Assembly (NCBI GenBank): GCA_951394405.1
Contig: OX596341.1
Span: 2,976,001 to 3,040,000 of the forward strand
From: Coprinellus micaceus
Lineage: Eukaryota > Basidiomycota > Agaricomycetes > Agaricales > Psathyrellaceae
DNA: 64,000 nt
Reading direction: 5' to 3'
The notes beneath the pieces were generated by a model. That model saw only the letters and a program-made list of their open reading frames with translations. It did not search any database and was not told where the DNA came from. Position numbers and translations under genes: made by a program. Positions 33,499-44,905 of this stretch are shown piece by piece. How positions within the stretch are numbered: position 1 is the first letter of the stretch; each line of letters opens with the position of its first letter.

Positions 33499-34050
33499 TC
33501 ATCGGTCATCATCCGCCCGGGAAATTTGGGAATTGGTTTTGTCCCAGAACCACCACCTCGCCCAGCTGGATTTCAAGAAGTGCACATGCGACGGCGTGAT
33601 TCTTTGGCTCTGTCTTTGGGGAAGAGACGATACAGGTTCAATTGCCTGTCCCTCAAGCCAATCGTCCTCGGGCTGGGCGCGATTTGATACCCATCGTAAC
33701 CAACGTGGCGGGGCAGGTCGAACCTGTGTCTGTCCACTGGAATGAATGTGCATATTCTCATGGCAGGTAGCTCTGCTTGCGAGTTGGCCTTCTGAGATCG
33801 TCGTCCAAGCTTTTGGGTACTTTCCAGGCCAATTGTCCAGGGTCGTCTCATCCGACACGTGGACTAGCTTTTTCGATCTGGTACCGGCTATCTCCCAGCT
33901 CTCTTCAATGAACTGTCTACTCGATTCTTCCATTTGGAGTCGCTCTGCCATATACAGGATGCAAGGCCGCCTGACTTGATCGCCGCTCACAACACACGGA
34001 TTGAAGCGAATTGTCTGTGGGCCCCAGGTCGATGCACGTGGCAGGAACAC
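33499..34050 (-). CDS. Hypothetical open frame, 183 codons
   Basis: A single open frame starting MFLPRASTWGPQTIRFNP, with no intron needed, immediately right of the TIR element and divergent from the tyrosinase. No signal peptide, membrane segment or motif is recognised. The left third may be non-coding flank. It could be the 5' part of a gene cut by the element insertion, or chance. Confidence 0.35.
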   Translation of the reverse strand: MFLPRASTWGPQTIRFNPCVVSGDQVRRPCILYMAERLQMEESSRQFIEESWEIAGTRSKKLVHVSDETTLDNWPGKYPKAWTTISEGQLASRATCHENMHIHSSGQTQVRPAPPRWLRWVSNRAQPEDDWLEGQAIEPVSSLPQRQSQRITPSHVHFLKSSWARWWFWDKTNSQISRADDDR

Positions 34051-34342
34051 TGTCGACCAGAGGCATTGTCAAACTCGGATCCTTGTGGCTAATTAACTGC
34101 ACACCGGAGGTGCAATGGCTCTTGTACCAATAACGCTGCCTGCGGCTAATTCCATTCACTGGGCTCTTGGCTTCTGGTTCTTGCAATGCATCTCTCATTA
34201 ATCTCTACCCAGAGTACGACTCTGCGGAACGGACAGCTTGCACTTTAGCTTGGTCCGGACGCTGCGAAATAGGCTTAATAGACGCAGGCCTCCTCCCCAT
34301 AAATAAGATTCAGTTCGCCTTCGTTTTTCAGGGTCCTCGATC

Positions 34343-35674
34343 ATGCTCCATTTCTTCCAGTTCGCAGCTGTCCTTCTCGCCTGCGGCCTCCTCTGCACCG
34401 CCTCTCCGGCCTCACTAGTGGGAGGGGCCAAGGCTGGGAGGAAGTGTGCTGAAATTCATGTTCGTCGAGAATGGTGAGCCTCCTCCCGCATTCCATTCGT
34501 AGGATGACTTCCTCACGATTCGCCGCGTCGTGCGCTCCTCGCAGGCGAGACTTGACTGTGAAGCAAAGAGTGTCATACATCGATGCAGTTAAATGTCTAC
34601 AGGCCTATCCGCCAAGCGTCCCCGGGAAGATTGCAACATCTCGATTCGAAGAATATCTCTCGACGCACATCGCCGTAACCCGGCGCGTCCACCTTGTTGT
34701 AAGGCGGCGTTTCCTGACTCCTTGGTCAACGGAATTGACGTCTGGTAAACATAGGGGCAATTCCTGCCTTGGCATCGCAACTTTATCAATCTGTACGCGA
34801 AGGAGCTGCGTGCCAAGTGCCACTACAAGGGACCCATTCCGTGAGTCGACTCGAATTCTCGTGCATCAGTGCATGAGGCACTGACATCCACTGCCTCCAG
34901 GTTTTGGGATTGGGCGAGGGACGGTGATAATGCTACCGTTCCGTAAGTACCCCACTCCTGCTTCATTTAAATGCCTCGTTGGTTTTGAACCAGGTTTCAT
35001 AGGCTCGCGCAATCTCCGCTCTTCGACCCGGTTGCCGGGTTTGGCGGTGATGGTGTTCCTGGAACATATACCTTGCCATCGGGAAACCTTTCAACCGTAA
35101 ACGCCCCTACCGCGTATCGTGGCTGCGTCCTCGACGGCCCGTTCGCTTCCTCCAAGTTCACGCTCCACCTTGGCCCAGGAGAGCTCATGACGGAGCATTG
35201 TCTCGTCCGCGGGATAAACGATACAGTGAAGCGCGCAATGACCACAGAGGTGTTGGAGGAGCAACTGCAGCTCAAGACGTTTGCAGAGTTCAGGGTGAGA
35301 ATCGACAACATCACAGCTCTCGGAATGCACTGGACGACGCACGCACCAATCGGTGGAGAGATGACCAATGTGTGGTCATCGCCCGGAGGTGAGCCGATTC
35401 GTACCACATCAGTATCATCGATTGAGCTGATCCACTTACTATAGACCCTATCTTCTACCTAAGCCACATGAACTTGGATAGGTTGTGGTGGCACTGGCAA
35501 AAGCGCGATCTCAAGAAACGCCTCCTGGAGATCAATGGACCTACAACCCAGAGGGGCACTGATAACGTCACGCTTGACTTTGTGCTGGACTATCCCCTGC
35601 TTGGCCCAAATGTCACCATTCGGGAAGTTATGGATATCAGCAAAGAGCCGAACTGCTTCAGCTTCGAGTACTAA
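34343..35674 (+). CDS. Secreted short tyrosinase 1, 342 aa
   Basis: Exons 34343-34473, 34545-34698, 34755-34840, 34901-34942, 35003-35388 and 35445-35674 sum to 1029 nt. A signal peptide (MLHFFQFAAVLLACGLLCTA) is followed by the type-3 copper core. CuA histidines are at ~85, 93 and 102 (THIAV, VHLVGQF, PWHRNF). CuB histidines are at ~247, 251 and 274 (GMHWTTH, YLSHMNLDRLWWHW). The protein ends soon after CuB (FSFEY), so it lacks the C-terminal lid domain of long fungal tyrosinases. This matches the short secreted type, which oxidises phenols with O2 outside the cell. One of four paralogues here; the closest is 51807-53137. Confidence 0.92.
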
Positions 35675-35856
35675 ACGTGTCCATTGTGCCTGAGGCCCTG
35701 AATGTAACTCAGTTCATAGCATGTGTCTACCCCGAACATTCGTTGTATTTGTATGCATCGCGATCCATATTTGAAGACAGCCGGCTCGACAGAGTGCGTA
35801 CCCCAGGCCCAACGCTGAATTAGCACACCGAATGATAAGTATCGCTCACACCTGGC

Positions 35857-36090
35857 CTATGAGCTAGACGCTAGCCCTTTCTTGCATTTCTGGGCCTCCC
35901 CCGTCCCCATTATCTCCATCACGTCGTCTGAGCTTGAGGAAACTGATTTCATGGGCCGGGTGCCTGAGCTCTTACACGCGTGATAAGCGCCCACGATCTG
36001 CACGAAACCGGTGCCTTGTGAGAACCCCGTCTGGAGATGAACTGCCATTCCCAGGAATATGAGTTGGAACAACCTATCCATGGAGCTCAT
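35857..36090 (-). CDS. Possible small protein with N-terminal hydrophobic segment
   Basis: 77 codons, MSSMDRLFQLIFLGMAVHLQ..., with a signal-like first segment and a Ser-rich tail. It lies 3' of tyrosinase 1 on the other strand, and a TAAGCGCCC box occurs inside the frame at 35983-35991. No homologue is recognised; it may be chance. Confidence 0.3.
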   Translation of the reverse strand: MSSMDRLFQLIFLGMAVHLQTGFSQGTGFVQIVGAYHACKSSGTRPMKSVSSSSDDVMEIMGTGEAQKCKKGLASSS

Positions 36091-36800
36091 GGGGGCCTAG
36101 TCTCGGTAGTGATAGCGAAGAGTTAGAAAAAACGAAACGGACTGGGAGGCGCTCAACTTTATCGGGCTGGAGTGCCCCGGAGGGGCCACTCGCCGAGGGG
36201 AACTGGTTAGGACGGAATGGTCGTGGATAGACCTAGCTACCTACAGACATCGGGAGGTACCTAATATAGCCCGCAACACGTGCACAGCGCGTGTTGACCC
36301 CATGCTTGTGCCTCGTGTGTTTATCGCAACGAGTAGTGCCCAAAGGCACTACTCCAGGGCGTCCGGTGTCTTCAGTGATACATCTAGCCGCAGCTGTCTC
36401 ACCACTGGTAAAACTTGGAGGTTTGATAGGACCACCCATGCTCGCACCGTGTTGCCCGACCGAGAACAGAGTCAGTCAGGGAAGGTTCGAAGTATAAATC
36501 AGCCTTTATGCTGCCCGCAAAGGAACATTCTCGTCGGGTGGAACCTCAGATGTGCTCGCAATATAGGTGCTTCCCGCAGAGGGGCTCTAGTCACCAATTC
36601 ACGAGGGTCGCTGGCAGCCAGGCGCAAATCATCGCCCGAGCGCTAATCGATTGAGGACATGATATACAGAGGCCGTTCGTATCCGAGTCTTTATTGTGTC
36701 TTTGCTCGATGAGCGCTCGTGGTCGGGCGCCGTCAAGCACTGTAAACCCCGCTTCTCAAAGAGGGAGTGAGGGAGAAGGGAACCTAGGATCGGGTGGAGA

Positions 36801-36964
36801 TACAGTCGGACCTGTGATAACCCATACCCCCTCGGTGGAAAGGAAATGTATGGGTTATGAATGGGTATGGGTTTTCACAGGTGGGTTTGGCAGGAGAGCG
36901 GGGGTTTGGCGGACCCCAGTAGGTATGGGTTATTACAGGTATGGGTTATCGCAGGTTGACTGTA
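36801..36964. mobile_element. pogo/Fot1-like MITE, 160 bp, TA target site
   Basis: CAGTCGGACCTGTGATAACC (36803 onwards) and, inverted, CAGTCAACCTGCGATAACCC (from 36962) form ~25 bp TIRs flanked by TA on both sides. The interior repeats TATGGGTTAT. Terminal CAGT, TA duplication and small size fit non-autonomous Tc1/mariner-pogo elements of fungi. It ends 24 bp beyond the stop of the next gene. Confidence 0.8.
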
Positions 36965-36987
36965 CGTATACTGCATAGGAGGGGGGA

Positions 36988-38196
36988 TCAAATGTCAAAC
37001 CTATCGAACCATCGGATGACGCTCTTCGCAGCGTCGGCCGCAGCCCAAGCTACCCAAAGGTTTAGTCATGGCGACATGCAGGGACGATGGCAAGGTTTCA
37101 GCGCACCTGCATTCTCATCGGAGAGATTGGCCCTCGTGGCAAAGCCATGCTGGGTTCCAGAATAGATCTGGGCATGATATGAGGCATTGTTGAAGGCCAA
37201 AATGTCGACAGCACGGTCGAGATTGGGAGCTGGGAAGCTCACATCTCGCGCTGCATGGGTGTGAACATTCGTTATAACACAAGCAGATGCAAAAGTGAGG
37301 GTAGCAAGTCTTACCAGCGCAGTTCATCAGCAACGGCTCTGATAGCGAGGGGTTAGTACTCGAGAGGTTTACCAATCGGAGGGGAGAGCTCACTCTTCAG
37401 TTGGTTGAAGTGATCTTCAGTCAGTTCGGTTGGGTGAGAGAAGGCTCCTGAGGAACAGATGGAGCGTCAGACAGTGGCTAGGTTGACCCACCTGCAGAGC
37501 TTACCCGCAACGACCTGGTCGGTAGCGGACATCTCCATCACATACTTAGCGCCAAAGCAATATCCAGCAGCACTATATTGTGCCTCGGGCCCTAGAGGAC
37601 AGAGGGTGCTTGTCAGGGCCAGCTTCCTTTCCTGAGATATAAAACCCTATCCTCACCATACCGACGACGCACGGCGTCGATCCACCCTGGAAGGGCAGCC
37701 TCGGCCTGTATCCTTGACTTGGCAATCCATTCGTCGAGAACAAAATCAGGGTCGAAAGGGACTTGGTCCAAGCTCGTGTGGTTCTGGATAGGATCTCCGA
37801 AGAAGTAGTCCAACCCCAGAACGTAGTATCCTACGGCACGTAGCATTAGTCCGAGCCGTGGGTCACGACTGTTTCGAGAGGCTACGCACCTTGGCTAGCA
37901 AAATAGTCCTGGATCAACATGTTGTTGATCCAAACCGCGCTGTACACGTCTGAGAAGAAGTATATGACCTTCTTCGGGTCCTTGCCCTGCCCCTTGAGCG
38001 GTTCTGCGACGTATGTATTCACGCCGGCGATGGTGATGTTCTTTCCTTGAGGCGTTCCGGGATGCAGCGAGCCCTTATAGCAGTCCGCCGTTGGCGCAAG
38101 AGCAAGTAAAGGGCTCGAAGATGTCGAGAGAGCCAACGAGGGGATGAGAGTGAGGAATGCGAGGAAACAAACGGCGCGGATGGCAAAGGAAACCAT
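36988..38196 (-). CDS. Secreted dienelactone-hydrolase-like protein 1, 283 aa
   Basis: Exons 38196-37890, 37830-37657, 37591-37505, 37447-37394, 37338-37315, 37250-37107 and 37049-36988 sum to 852 nt. A signal peptide (MVSFAIRAVCFLAFLTLIPS) precedes an alpha/beta-hydrolase core with the DLH-type triad. Cys172 is in AAGYCFGAKY, Asp218 is in ARDVSFP and His250 is in GTQHGFATR. AFSHPTELT is the family's substrate-side motif. Family members hydrolyse lactones or esters of aromatic-derived compounds; secretion is unusual but known in fungi. Both copies keep all three triad residues. The start was chosen because the signal peptide begins at once. Confidence 0.88.
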
Positions 38197-39660
38197 GTCT
38201 GGGGCAAGTGGCTTGGGATTTCTGAGTCGTGGCGACTGATGGGCCTTTATACCGGCCAAAGTCCTGCAAGGTTTGTAAGGCTACCCTTCTCCTCATATAT
38301 TTCACGTATACAACAAACGTTGCTCACCAATCCAATCGACATTCATGCGGAATATTCGGCTTCCCCTGCACAACATCGATCCTACTGCTGCGCCCGGAGC
38401 CTCTGCCACCTCAACCTACCCACACAAAAATAGCTACTTTGCTGATATCGGGGACAGCGGGAGTCAAAATCAACCCAGAGCACGAGAGGTATAATGTGTT
38501 ACTGGACCTAACAAGCGGCACCAGCTGAACCAGTTGACGATGTTGGCAAAATATTGTCCAGATGAAGTGTGGAGCAATATCCTCCACCATTTGCGACTCT
38601 CCCGTCTGTGTGTGCGAGCCGTTCGCGTTGAGACCCTGGCGGTCTTGAATCGTGACCCTTTAGATTGCGAGTCCAGTCGAACATTGAAGTTAGAAATACC
38701 CATAATTTGGAAAGAAAGACTAACCCATATATCGGAAGGTCGGCCAGGGTAGGTCCTCGAACCCGCTGTCGTCGGCTTGCTCATAAAAATGGCTTCCTGA
38801 TCGCATAGCATTAGGAAGCAATAGTGATTGGCCGTGGAAGTCAAAGTACCTTATCGGCGTATCTTCCTTCTGACACTGTGCCACTAGGCGCCGAGTTCCT
38901 GGTGACCCCGAAATGGGCGCTCTTCTCTCCAATCCTGGAAGGGGAACTGAACAACACCGAAGCTCATCATGGGTCTTGAATCATCCACGAAGGTTTTCGT
39001 AGGCCTCGGTAGCGCAATCACCACGACTGGATGCTGACTGAGTCTGGCTGGTTGGAGACAAGGTGTGTGTATTAATCCCGACGCCAATTGGCTCAGGCGG
39101 TCTTTCAGGGATCTAATCTAATCTAATCTAATCTAGTCTCGCTCTTGGATGTTCGTTCTTTAGGCTTGTCACTGGCCCTCTATGAGAGCGAGGAGAAGAC
39201 TGCGTATTTTCTACGTCCTAATTGGAGTACCCCCGGGCCCCGTCTCGATAAGCGCCCAGACAGCAGTCATCTCGCTGTTCCTATCGTTCGATATCGTCAA
39301 CAATTGACTCAAAGGTGGGGGCGACCTGTGTTCTGGGTTTGGCTCTAGTAGATTCCGGCAGGCGTAGTGAGAACCCTTCCTGCGGAGGGTGGAGCGCAAA
39401 TACGATGGGTTTGCAGTTCATTTCGGCAGGCTCGAATCCCAGATAACGGGAGGGGTCTGCAACGCGCTAAAACCGGAGAAAATGGAGTAGAGCATCCAAT
39501 CTGAACGCACCGGATTCACATGTGCAAATAAGCGCGTATGGGACGGCATTTTACGACATCGCCCCGGTTAAAACTTGAAGTATTAGAGGACGTGAGACGA
39601 GCAGTGAAAGTGAGTATGGGAGTGGCGTGCCGAATCAAATACTCGTTGGTGCACGAGAAA

Positions 39661-42640
39661 GTCGATAGTGGTGGAGTGGAGCCCTTGCCCGACCGAGAAC
39701 AAGGTCAGTCAGGGACGTCATCCTTCAGCGTTTACGGTGCCCACAGAAGGGTAGTCTCCTCTGGTCAAGCTATCATCCCGCGCACGTATAAGTGCCCGAA
39801 CCAGGAGTGCTCTAGCCACCAGTATCGATGGTCACCGGCGGCAACAAAACCGTCCTCGAAGCGCTGAGGGATTAAGAACCGGAACTAAAGAGACTGTTCA
39901 AGTCTTTGTTATAGATATATTTGCTTGATGGGCGCTCCATGATAAATAGGAGCCGTAGGCCCGTAAAGCATCGTCAACCTCCACTGAGTACAAGAATGGG
40001 GGCAAGGTGAGTGGGATATTGTTGCAGGGGGGGTTATGGTGAATCAAGGGTTGAAGCGATCGAAAAATCGAATGACGCTCTTCGCAGCATCGGCCGCAGC
40101 CCACGCTACCCGGGCTGTTAGTCACAGAGTCATGCCAGCGGAAGAGCAGGATTTAGACTCACCCGCGTTCTCATCAGAGAGGTTAGCCCTCGTCGCGAAC
40201 CCGTGCTGAGTCCCAGAGTAGATCTGAGTGTGATACGAGGCGTTCCTGGAAGTTAGGATATCGACGGCACGGTACAGGTTCGGAGCTGGGAAGCTCGCGT
40301 CTCGCTCTGAATGGGTGAGAACGTTCTTAGAGTCAAAGCGATACGAGGATGAAAGGCCATACCAGCGCAATTCATCAGCAACGGCTCTGACAGAGAGGTG
40401 TCAATATTCGGGGTTCAATGATCCACCAGAATGGGTTCTTACTCTTGATTTGGTTGAAATGATCCTCGGTCAGTTCGAAAGGGTGGGAGAATGATCCTGA
40501 AAGGAATGGAGGGTTACAACAAAGCCAAGTTAAGAGGGGCTGTGAACCTTACCTGCGACAACTTGATCGGTGGCGGATATTTCCATCACATATTTGGCGC
40601 CGAAGCAATACCCAGCAGCGTTATATTGAGCTTTCGGCCCTGGAAAATAGATTGTGCTGGTGAGCTTCATCCCCAAGTTGAGACGTAGAGAAAGCTTCTG
40701 ACCATACTGACGACGCACCGCGTCGATCCACGCAGGAAGGGCAGCCGCAGCTTGCTTCCTCGACTTTGCGATCCATTCGTCGAAGACAAAGTCGGGATCG
40801 AAAGGAACCAGGTCCAAACTCGTGTGATTTTGGATAGGATCTCCGAAGAAGTAGTCCAACCCCAGAACGTGGTATCCTACGGCACGTAGCATTAGTCCGA
40901 ACCATGGGTCCCGACTGTTTCGAGAGGCTACGCACCTTGGGTAGCAAAGTAGTCCTGGATCAGCATATTGTTGATCCAAACCGCGCTGTACACGTCAGAA
41001 AAGAAGAATATGACTTTCTTCGGGTCTTTATCGTGTCCCTTCGGGGGTTCGGCCACATAGGTATTCACCCCGGCGATGGTGACGTTTTTGCCCTGAGGTG
41101 TGCCAGTGTGCAGCACGCCCTTCACACAGTCCACCGTTGGGGCAAGGGCAAGCAACGGGCTCGGCGACGCCGAAAGAGTCAACGAGGGAAGGAGAGTGAG
41201 AAAGGCGAGGAAGCGAATTGCGCGACCGGCGAATGAAACCATGGCTGGGGAATGGCTTGGGGAAATCTGAGTCGTCACGACCAGCGGTCCTTTATAGCGG
41301 CTGCAAGAGGTGCGAGGTTTGTAAGTCCACCGTTCCCCTCATGGAGTTCACGTATACAACAAACGTTGCTCACTAATCCGGTCGGCGACCTCGCGGAAGA
41401 CCGGGCTTTCTCTGCACGCGTCGATCCTATAGCACCTTACAGAGCCTCGGTGCCACTTGCATATGCCCTGACAAAAATAGCCATTTCGCTGATATCGGGG
41501 ACAGCGGGCGCTACCCAGGGATCGGCAATGCAGCATCGGTTTGTGGAAGTACGACACCGCACTAGCCCAAGGCTGACGACGTCTCGGGGAGCCTGTGTAG
41601 ATTAAGGGTGGGGGAGGTAGGGGGTGATATATACGTCTACCTTTTGCAGCTCTTCCGTTTGCTAGCCTTTGGGACCTAGATCGTGGAACCAGTCGAGCAT
41701 TGAAGTGCGAGGCAACCATCGTGAGAGGATGATCAACCTACGTAGAGTCGGAGAGTGGGTCTCCGAATCCGTTGTCGTCGGCCTAACAACTTAAATGGTG
41801 AGCTGTTTCACAGAACATTAGCAAGCAATGCTTCTCGAGCGTGGAACGTGGAAGGCAACATACCTTATCGGTGAAGTTTGCCCCTGAAACTATGTAACTA
41901 GGCGCCGAGGTCCTGGCGACCCCGAAACGGGCGCTCCTTCCTCCAATCCTGGAAGGGTAACTGAACCTCATCGTGGGTCTCAGATCATCCACGAAGGTCT
42001 TAGGAGGCCGTCGGCAGTGTAATCGCCAACACTGTATCTACCCGGGGGCCTACGGTGGCGAGGCTCGACACCGGGGGGACATGCTGGCTGAGCATCTGAT
42101 TGGTTTAAACTTGCAAGATGCACAAGGTGTGAGTAGTAGCGCCGAAGCTGCTTGCATCAGGGATCTAATCTAATCTATGTAATCTAATCTCAGCTCCCAC
42201 CAGACGAGCAACCCAAGAAGGGCCAACGGTCTTACATGGGGGTTGTGCATTGCTCAAACTACGAGATCACGATAAGACGACGAGCGGCGGAGCGTTGAGA
42301 GGTGGACGGGACGCAGAGTGCGGTCCAACGCCCCGGAGAATGTCACACTGACAAGTGCGCACAGAAATACCTAGTGAGCGTACTTTCGGGTGCAGGGCAA
42401 ATGCGGTCGATGTGTTTTCAGTTTAGTTCGGCAGGCCAGGTACACAACTAGAATGGGTCTGCAACACACTCAAGCAGCGGGGGATACGAGGTAGGGCATC
42501 CAACCTGAATGCTTCGGGAACTCATGTGCAAACAAGCGCCGATGAGGCAGCATTTTCCGAAATCGTCTCAATTAAAAGCGTCACAGGACCTGGGACGAGC
42601 AATAGAATCGGGTAAGGAAGTGAGATGTCGAGTCGAGGTT
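39661..42640. repeat. Tandem duplication, unit 2
   Basis: Partner of 36420-39660 in the same orientation. Contains the second hydrolase and matching non-coding sequence on both sides. The pogo-like MITE at the 3' end of unit 1 has no counterpart here, so it arrived after the duplication. Confidence 0.8.
40044..41242 (-). CDS. Secreted dienelactone-hydrolase-like protein 2, 283 aa
   Basis: Exons 41242-40936, 40876-40703, 40639-40553, 40496-40443, 40386-40363, 40306-40163 and 40105-40044 have exactly the lengths of those in copy 1. The triad (Cys172 in AAGYCFGAKY, Asp in ERDASFP, His in GTQHGFATR) and signal peptide (MVSFAGRAIRFLAFLTLLPS) are kept. Differences are spread over the surface. The gene is in the same direction, 1.8 kb from copy 1, as part of a tandem duplication. 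Likely the same reaction class; substrate unknown. Confidence 0.88.
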
Positions 42641-42739
42641 CTGACAGGGGAGGAGTGCAGTCGTACCCTGGCTTGGAAGAGGTCTGTTGACCGGGTCCAT
42701 CGGTGGGGGCTTCGGTAAGGTGAAACTGTGCAACTCACC

Positions 42740-43091
42740 TCAGGTTGAGTATGCAACTTCCATCACATTGACAAGCGGCATGACGTGTTTCATCGCAGAC
42801 TCCCCGATTTTAACCCTTTGTCCCGGACAATTCGCGAGCTCGGTGGTGAAAAAGGTCACTACTCCCCCATAGAATTGGAATTGTCGTCGCGCAACCTTTT
42901 CGAGATTCTGTGCAGAGAGTGAGAGAGAGTTCGAATGTTGGCTTCAGCCAGAAGTTGAGACCGACCTCGACGAGGTTCTGCGTGGGCCTCTCGACAAGGA
43001 CAGCGCTGTTGCCATACCTCAGCACAACGCATGCAAAGATCTTCAACGGCCTCTGCGGCTCGACATCGACGGGTGCAGCGGATGGTGGCAT
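42740..43091 (-). CDS. Small two-exon beta-grasp-like family member, ~97 aa
   Basis: Exon 1 (43091-42966) contains KIFACVVLRYGNSAVLVERP. Exon 2 (42907-42740) contains NLEKVARRQFQFYGG, VTFFTTELANCPGQRVKIGE, SAMKHVMP and a final strand VMEVAY. The intron would use a GTCGGT donor, weaker than in the other copies, so the exon 1 end is approximate. It is closest to the pseudogene at 31490 (both have E-S-A-M-K/N-H-V). Function unknown. Confidence 0.8.
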
Positions 43092-43315
43092 GGTGCGACG
43101 TGGTTGGCTGGATTAGTCTGGCCAACGTGGGGTGCCGCGCACCGAGACTGAAGGTTACATTTATAACGGGTTTTCGACCGCTTCTTCGAGGTAAGAACCG
43201 CTGCGGGTAGTTAGGAAACGTGCCCGAGGCGGGGATGATGGCACATAATAAAGGGTTCGAACATGACACTCTTATTGGGTATGGTGGTACACGTGCAGCG
43301 GATCTCGCCCCGACT

Positions 43316-44146
43316 TCACTCCCACCACCCTCCACCATTATCGTCATCAATGCTTCCGATGCCTCCACCATGTACTTGGGCGTTCGACCTCCCGGCAGGC
43401 GGGGTAGACACAGGCGGCCTTCTTATAGTGTCGACGATGACGCTCCGAATACCAGGGAGGAGGGTCTTCCACGCGTCCGTCGCGATCTCAACTTGCTGCC
43501 CAACCAAACCCGCCATATCCGTCGCAAAGAAGTTTTGGGTGCCTTTCAGCGGTGGTTGGTTGATGGCGGGGAACTGTTCTATTGCGATCCTCGAGAGTTG
43601 CTGTTGAAAATCAAAGGATCCGTTAAATGTTAGACATTGAGGTGACAAGTGTGAACGGGACAACGCACTCTGATCGGGTCCTCGGTTCCAGTGGGCGTCG
43701 GCTTCCCAACGATGACGCTCTCGCCCTGGAATGTAACGACCATACACTGTGGATGAACGATCCCAGGCTGCGCCTTTGTTGGAGGCGGAGGAGCATCACT
43801 AGGCGGTGGGTTCTCTCCCTCAGACTCGACGAGAATGTAGCCAAGGACCGGAATCAACTTCTCCCATGCACTAGGGATAATTCTGACTCTGTCGAAGCCC
43901 GCAATGTCCATGGCGTAGAACTTGATTGGGGCGCCCGTAGGGATTTCGGGGAAGCGTCGGCGGGCTTCTGGTTCAGCGTCCTGTGTATGAAGTGGTGGGT
44001 CTTTTCGGCCAGGGGAGATTGGTTTGTAAATAGCTTACGGACGAGAAGGTGCTGGGCGTAACGACGAGCCTCCTCCCCCGGTATTCGAACGCTACACATC
44101 CGGCGACTCGGATACCATCGTTCTGCGGGGTGGGAGAGGAAGACAT
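43316..44146 (-). CDS. Double-module member of the beta-grasp-like family, 234 aa
   Basis: Exons 44146-44039, 43980-43669 and 43600-43316 (108 + 312 + 285 nt). Module 1: VAGCVAFEYRGRRLVV, then EARRRFPEIPTG, IKFYAMDIAG, VRIIPSAWEKLI, LGYILVE. A Pro-rich linker (NPPPSDAPPPPTK) leads to module 2: HPQCMVVTFQGESVIVGKP, then QLSRIAIEQFPAI, QNFFATDMAGLVGQQVEI, DAWKTLLPGI. Each intron falls at the family's usual site, after the first hairpin of each module, so the gene is a fusion of two complete units. A Gly/Asp-rich tail follows. Function unknown. Confidence 0.85.
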
Positions 44147-44489
44147 AACGAGCCAAGGGAGGTGTGCAGGATGTCGGAGAGGGTGGGAGGGAAGGAATGA
44201 GGCGTTATATATCTCTGTGAGCCCGCTATCGACTGAACAAGGGTACCTCTATATTTAGCACGCAGCAGTGGGGTTCATTGAATACGCCGCTTTGCACTTC
44301 AGCTTTTGTATATTGGGCCATCTTATCTACGCAGGCTGTGACCATCCGACCTGCCAGTCCAATGCGATGGCCAACGGCGCCACAGGCGTAGCTACCTCGA
44401 GGTGAGGTGCGTTTAGGATCTATTAAGTTATTTATTCATGGTTGAGCGACACGTTCTTGCAGGAAGAAACGACAACCGTACCTCTTCAG

Positions 44490-44905
44490 TCAAATAGACC
44501 CGACCCCGATAATAACACGAGTAATCAACGGGAGAACCTCCGCCCAGGCCTCTGTGTCCACTTCTACAAGGTGACCTTTATATCCTGGAATGTCCGGCGT
44601 ATGGAAGGTGAAGTACGCTTCGCTATCCAGTCGGTACGGGTGTTGATGATCATAAAAGAGGCATTCGACGAGGGAGTCCATATCCTAGAGGGATAAGGTA
44701 CATATTCAGTTCATAGACGTGGTAAACAGCAGGATCCTACGGAAGGACGCACCGTCCGAGACACCTCCGGCCCAGGTTTCTTGCTCGCGATGACACGCCC
44801 GTCGAATTCCAGAATAAGGATGTTAGATGAGGCGGGGATTGGCACGGCCTTCGGGGAAGTGGGAATCGGCTTGGTAGGCGAGCTGGTGGGCTCTCCTGGG
44901 GACAT
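44490..44905 (-). CDS. Small two-exon beta-grasp-like family member, 115 aa
   Basis: Exons 44905-44753 and 44684-44490 (153 + 195 nt, phase 0). After a Pro/Ser-rich leader (MSPGEPTSSPTKPIPTSPK) comes NILILEFDGRVIASKKP. Exon 2 has SLVECLFYDHQHPYRL, AYFTFHTPDIPGYKGHLVEV, DTEAWAEVLPLITRVIIG. The frame stays open upstream to 45166, so a longer N-terminus is possible; this start fits the other copies. Function unknown. Confidence 0.82.

Larger units (their letters stand above)
36420..39660. repeat. Tandem duplication, unit 1
   Basis: This unit and about 39661-42640 share sequence over their length: the GCCCGACCGAGAACA stretch at 36457 and 39689, the hydrolase gene, the GCTGATATCGGGGACAGCGG stretch at 38441 and 41489, TAGGCGCCGAG at 38885 and 41900, a TCTAA repeat run at 39115 and 42165, and the 3' flank near 39530/42530. 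The offset is about 3.05 kb. Boundaries are approximate. Confidence 0.8.

Noticed and set aside
38534..38752. Frame with CPDEVWSNILHHLRL, which looks like the start of an F-box
   Set aside because: Only one short stretch matches, no following domain, and the duplicated copy at 41.6 kb does not keep the frame.
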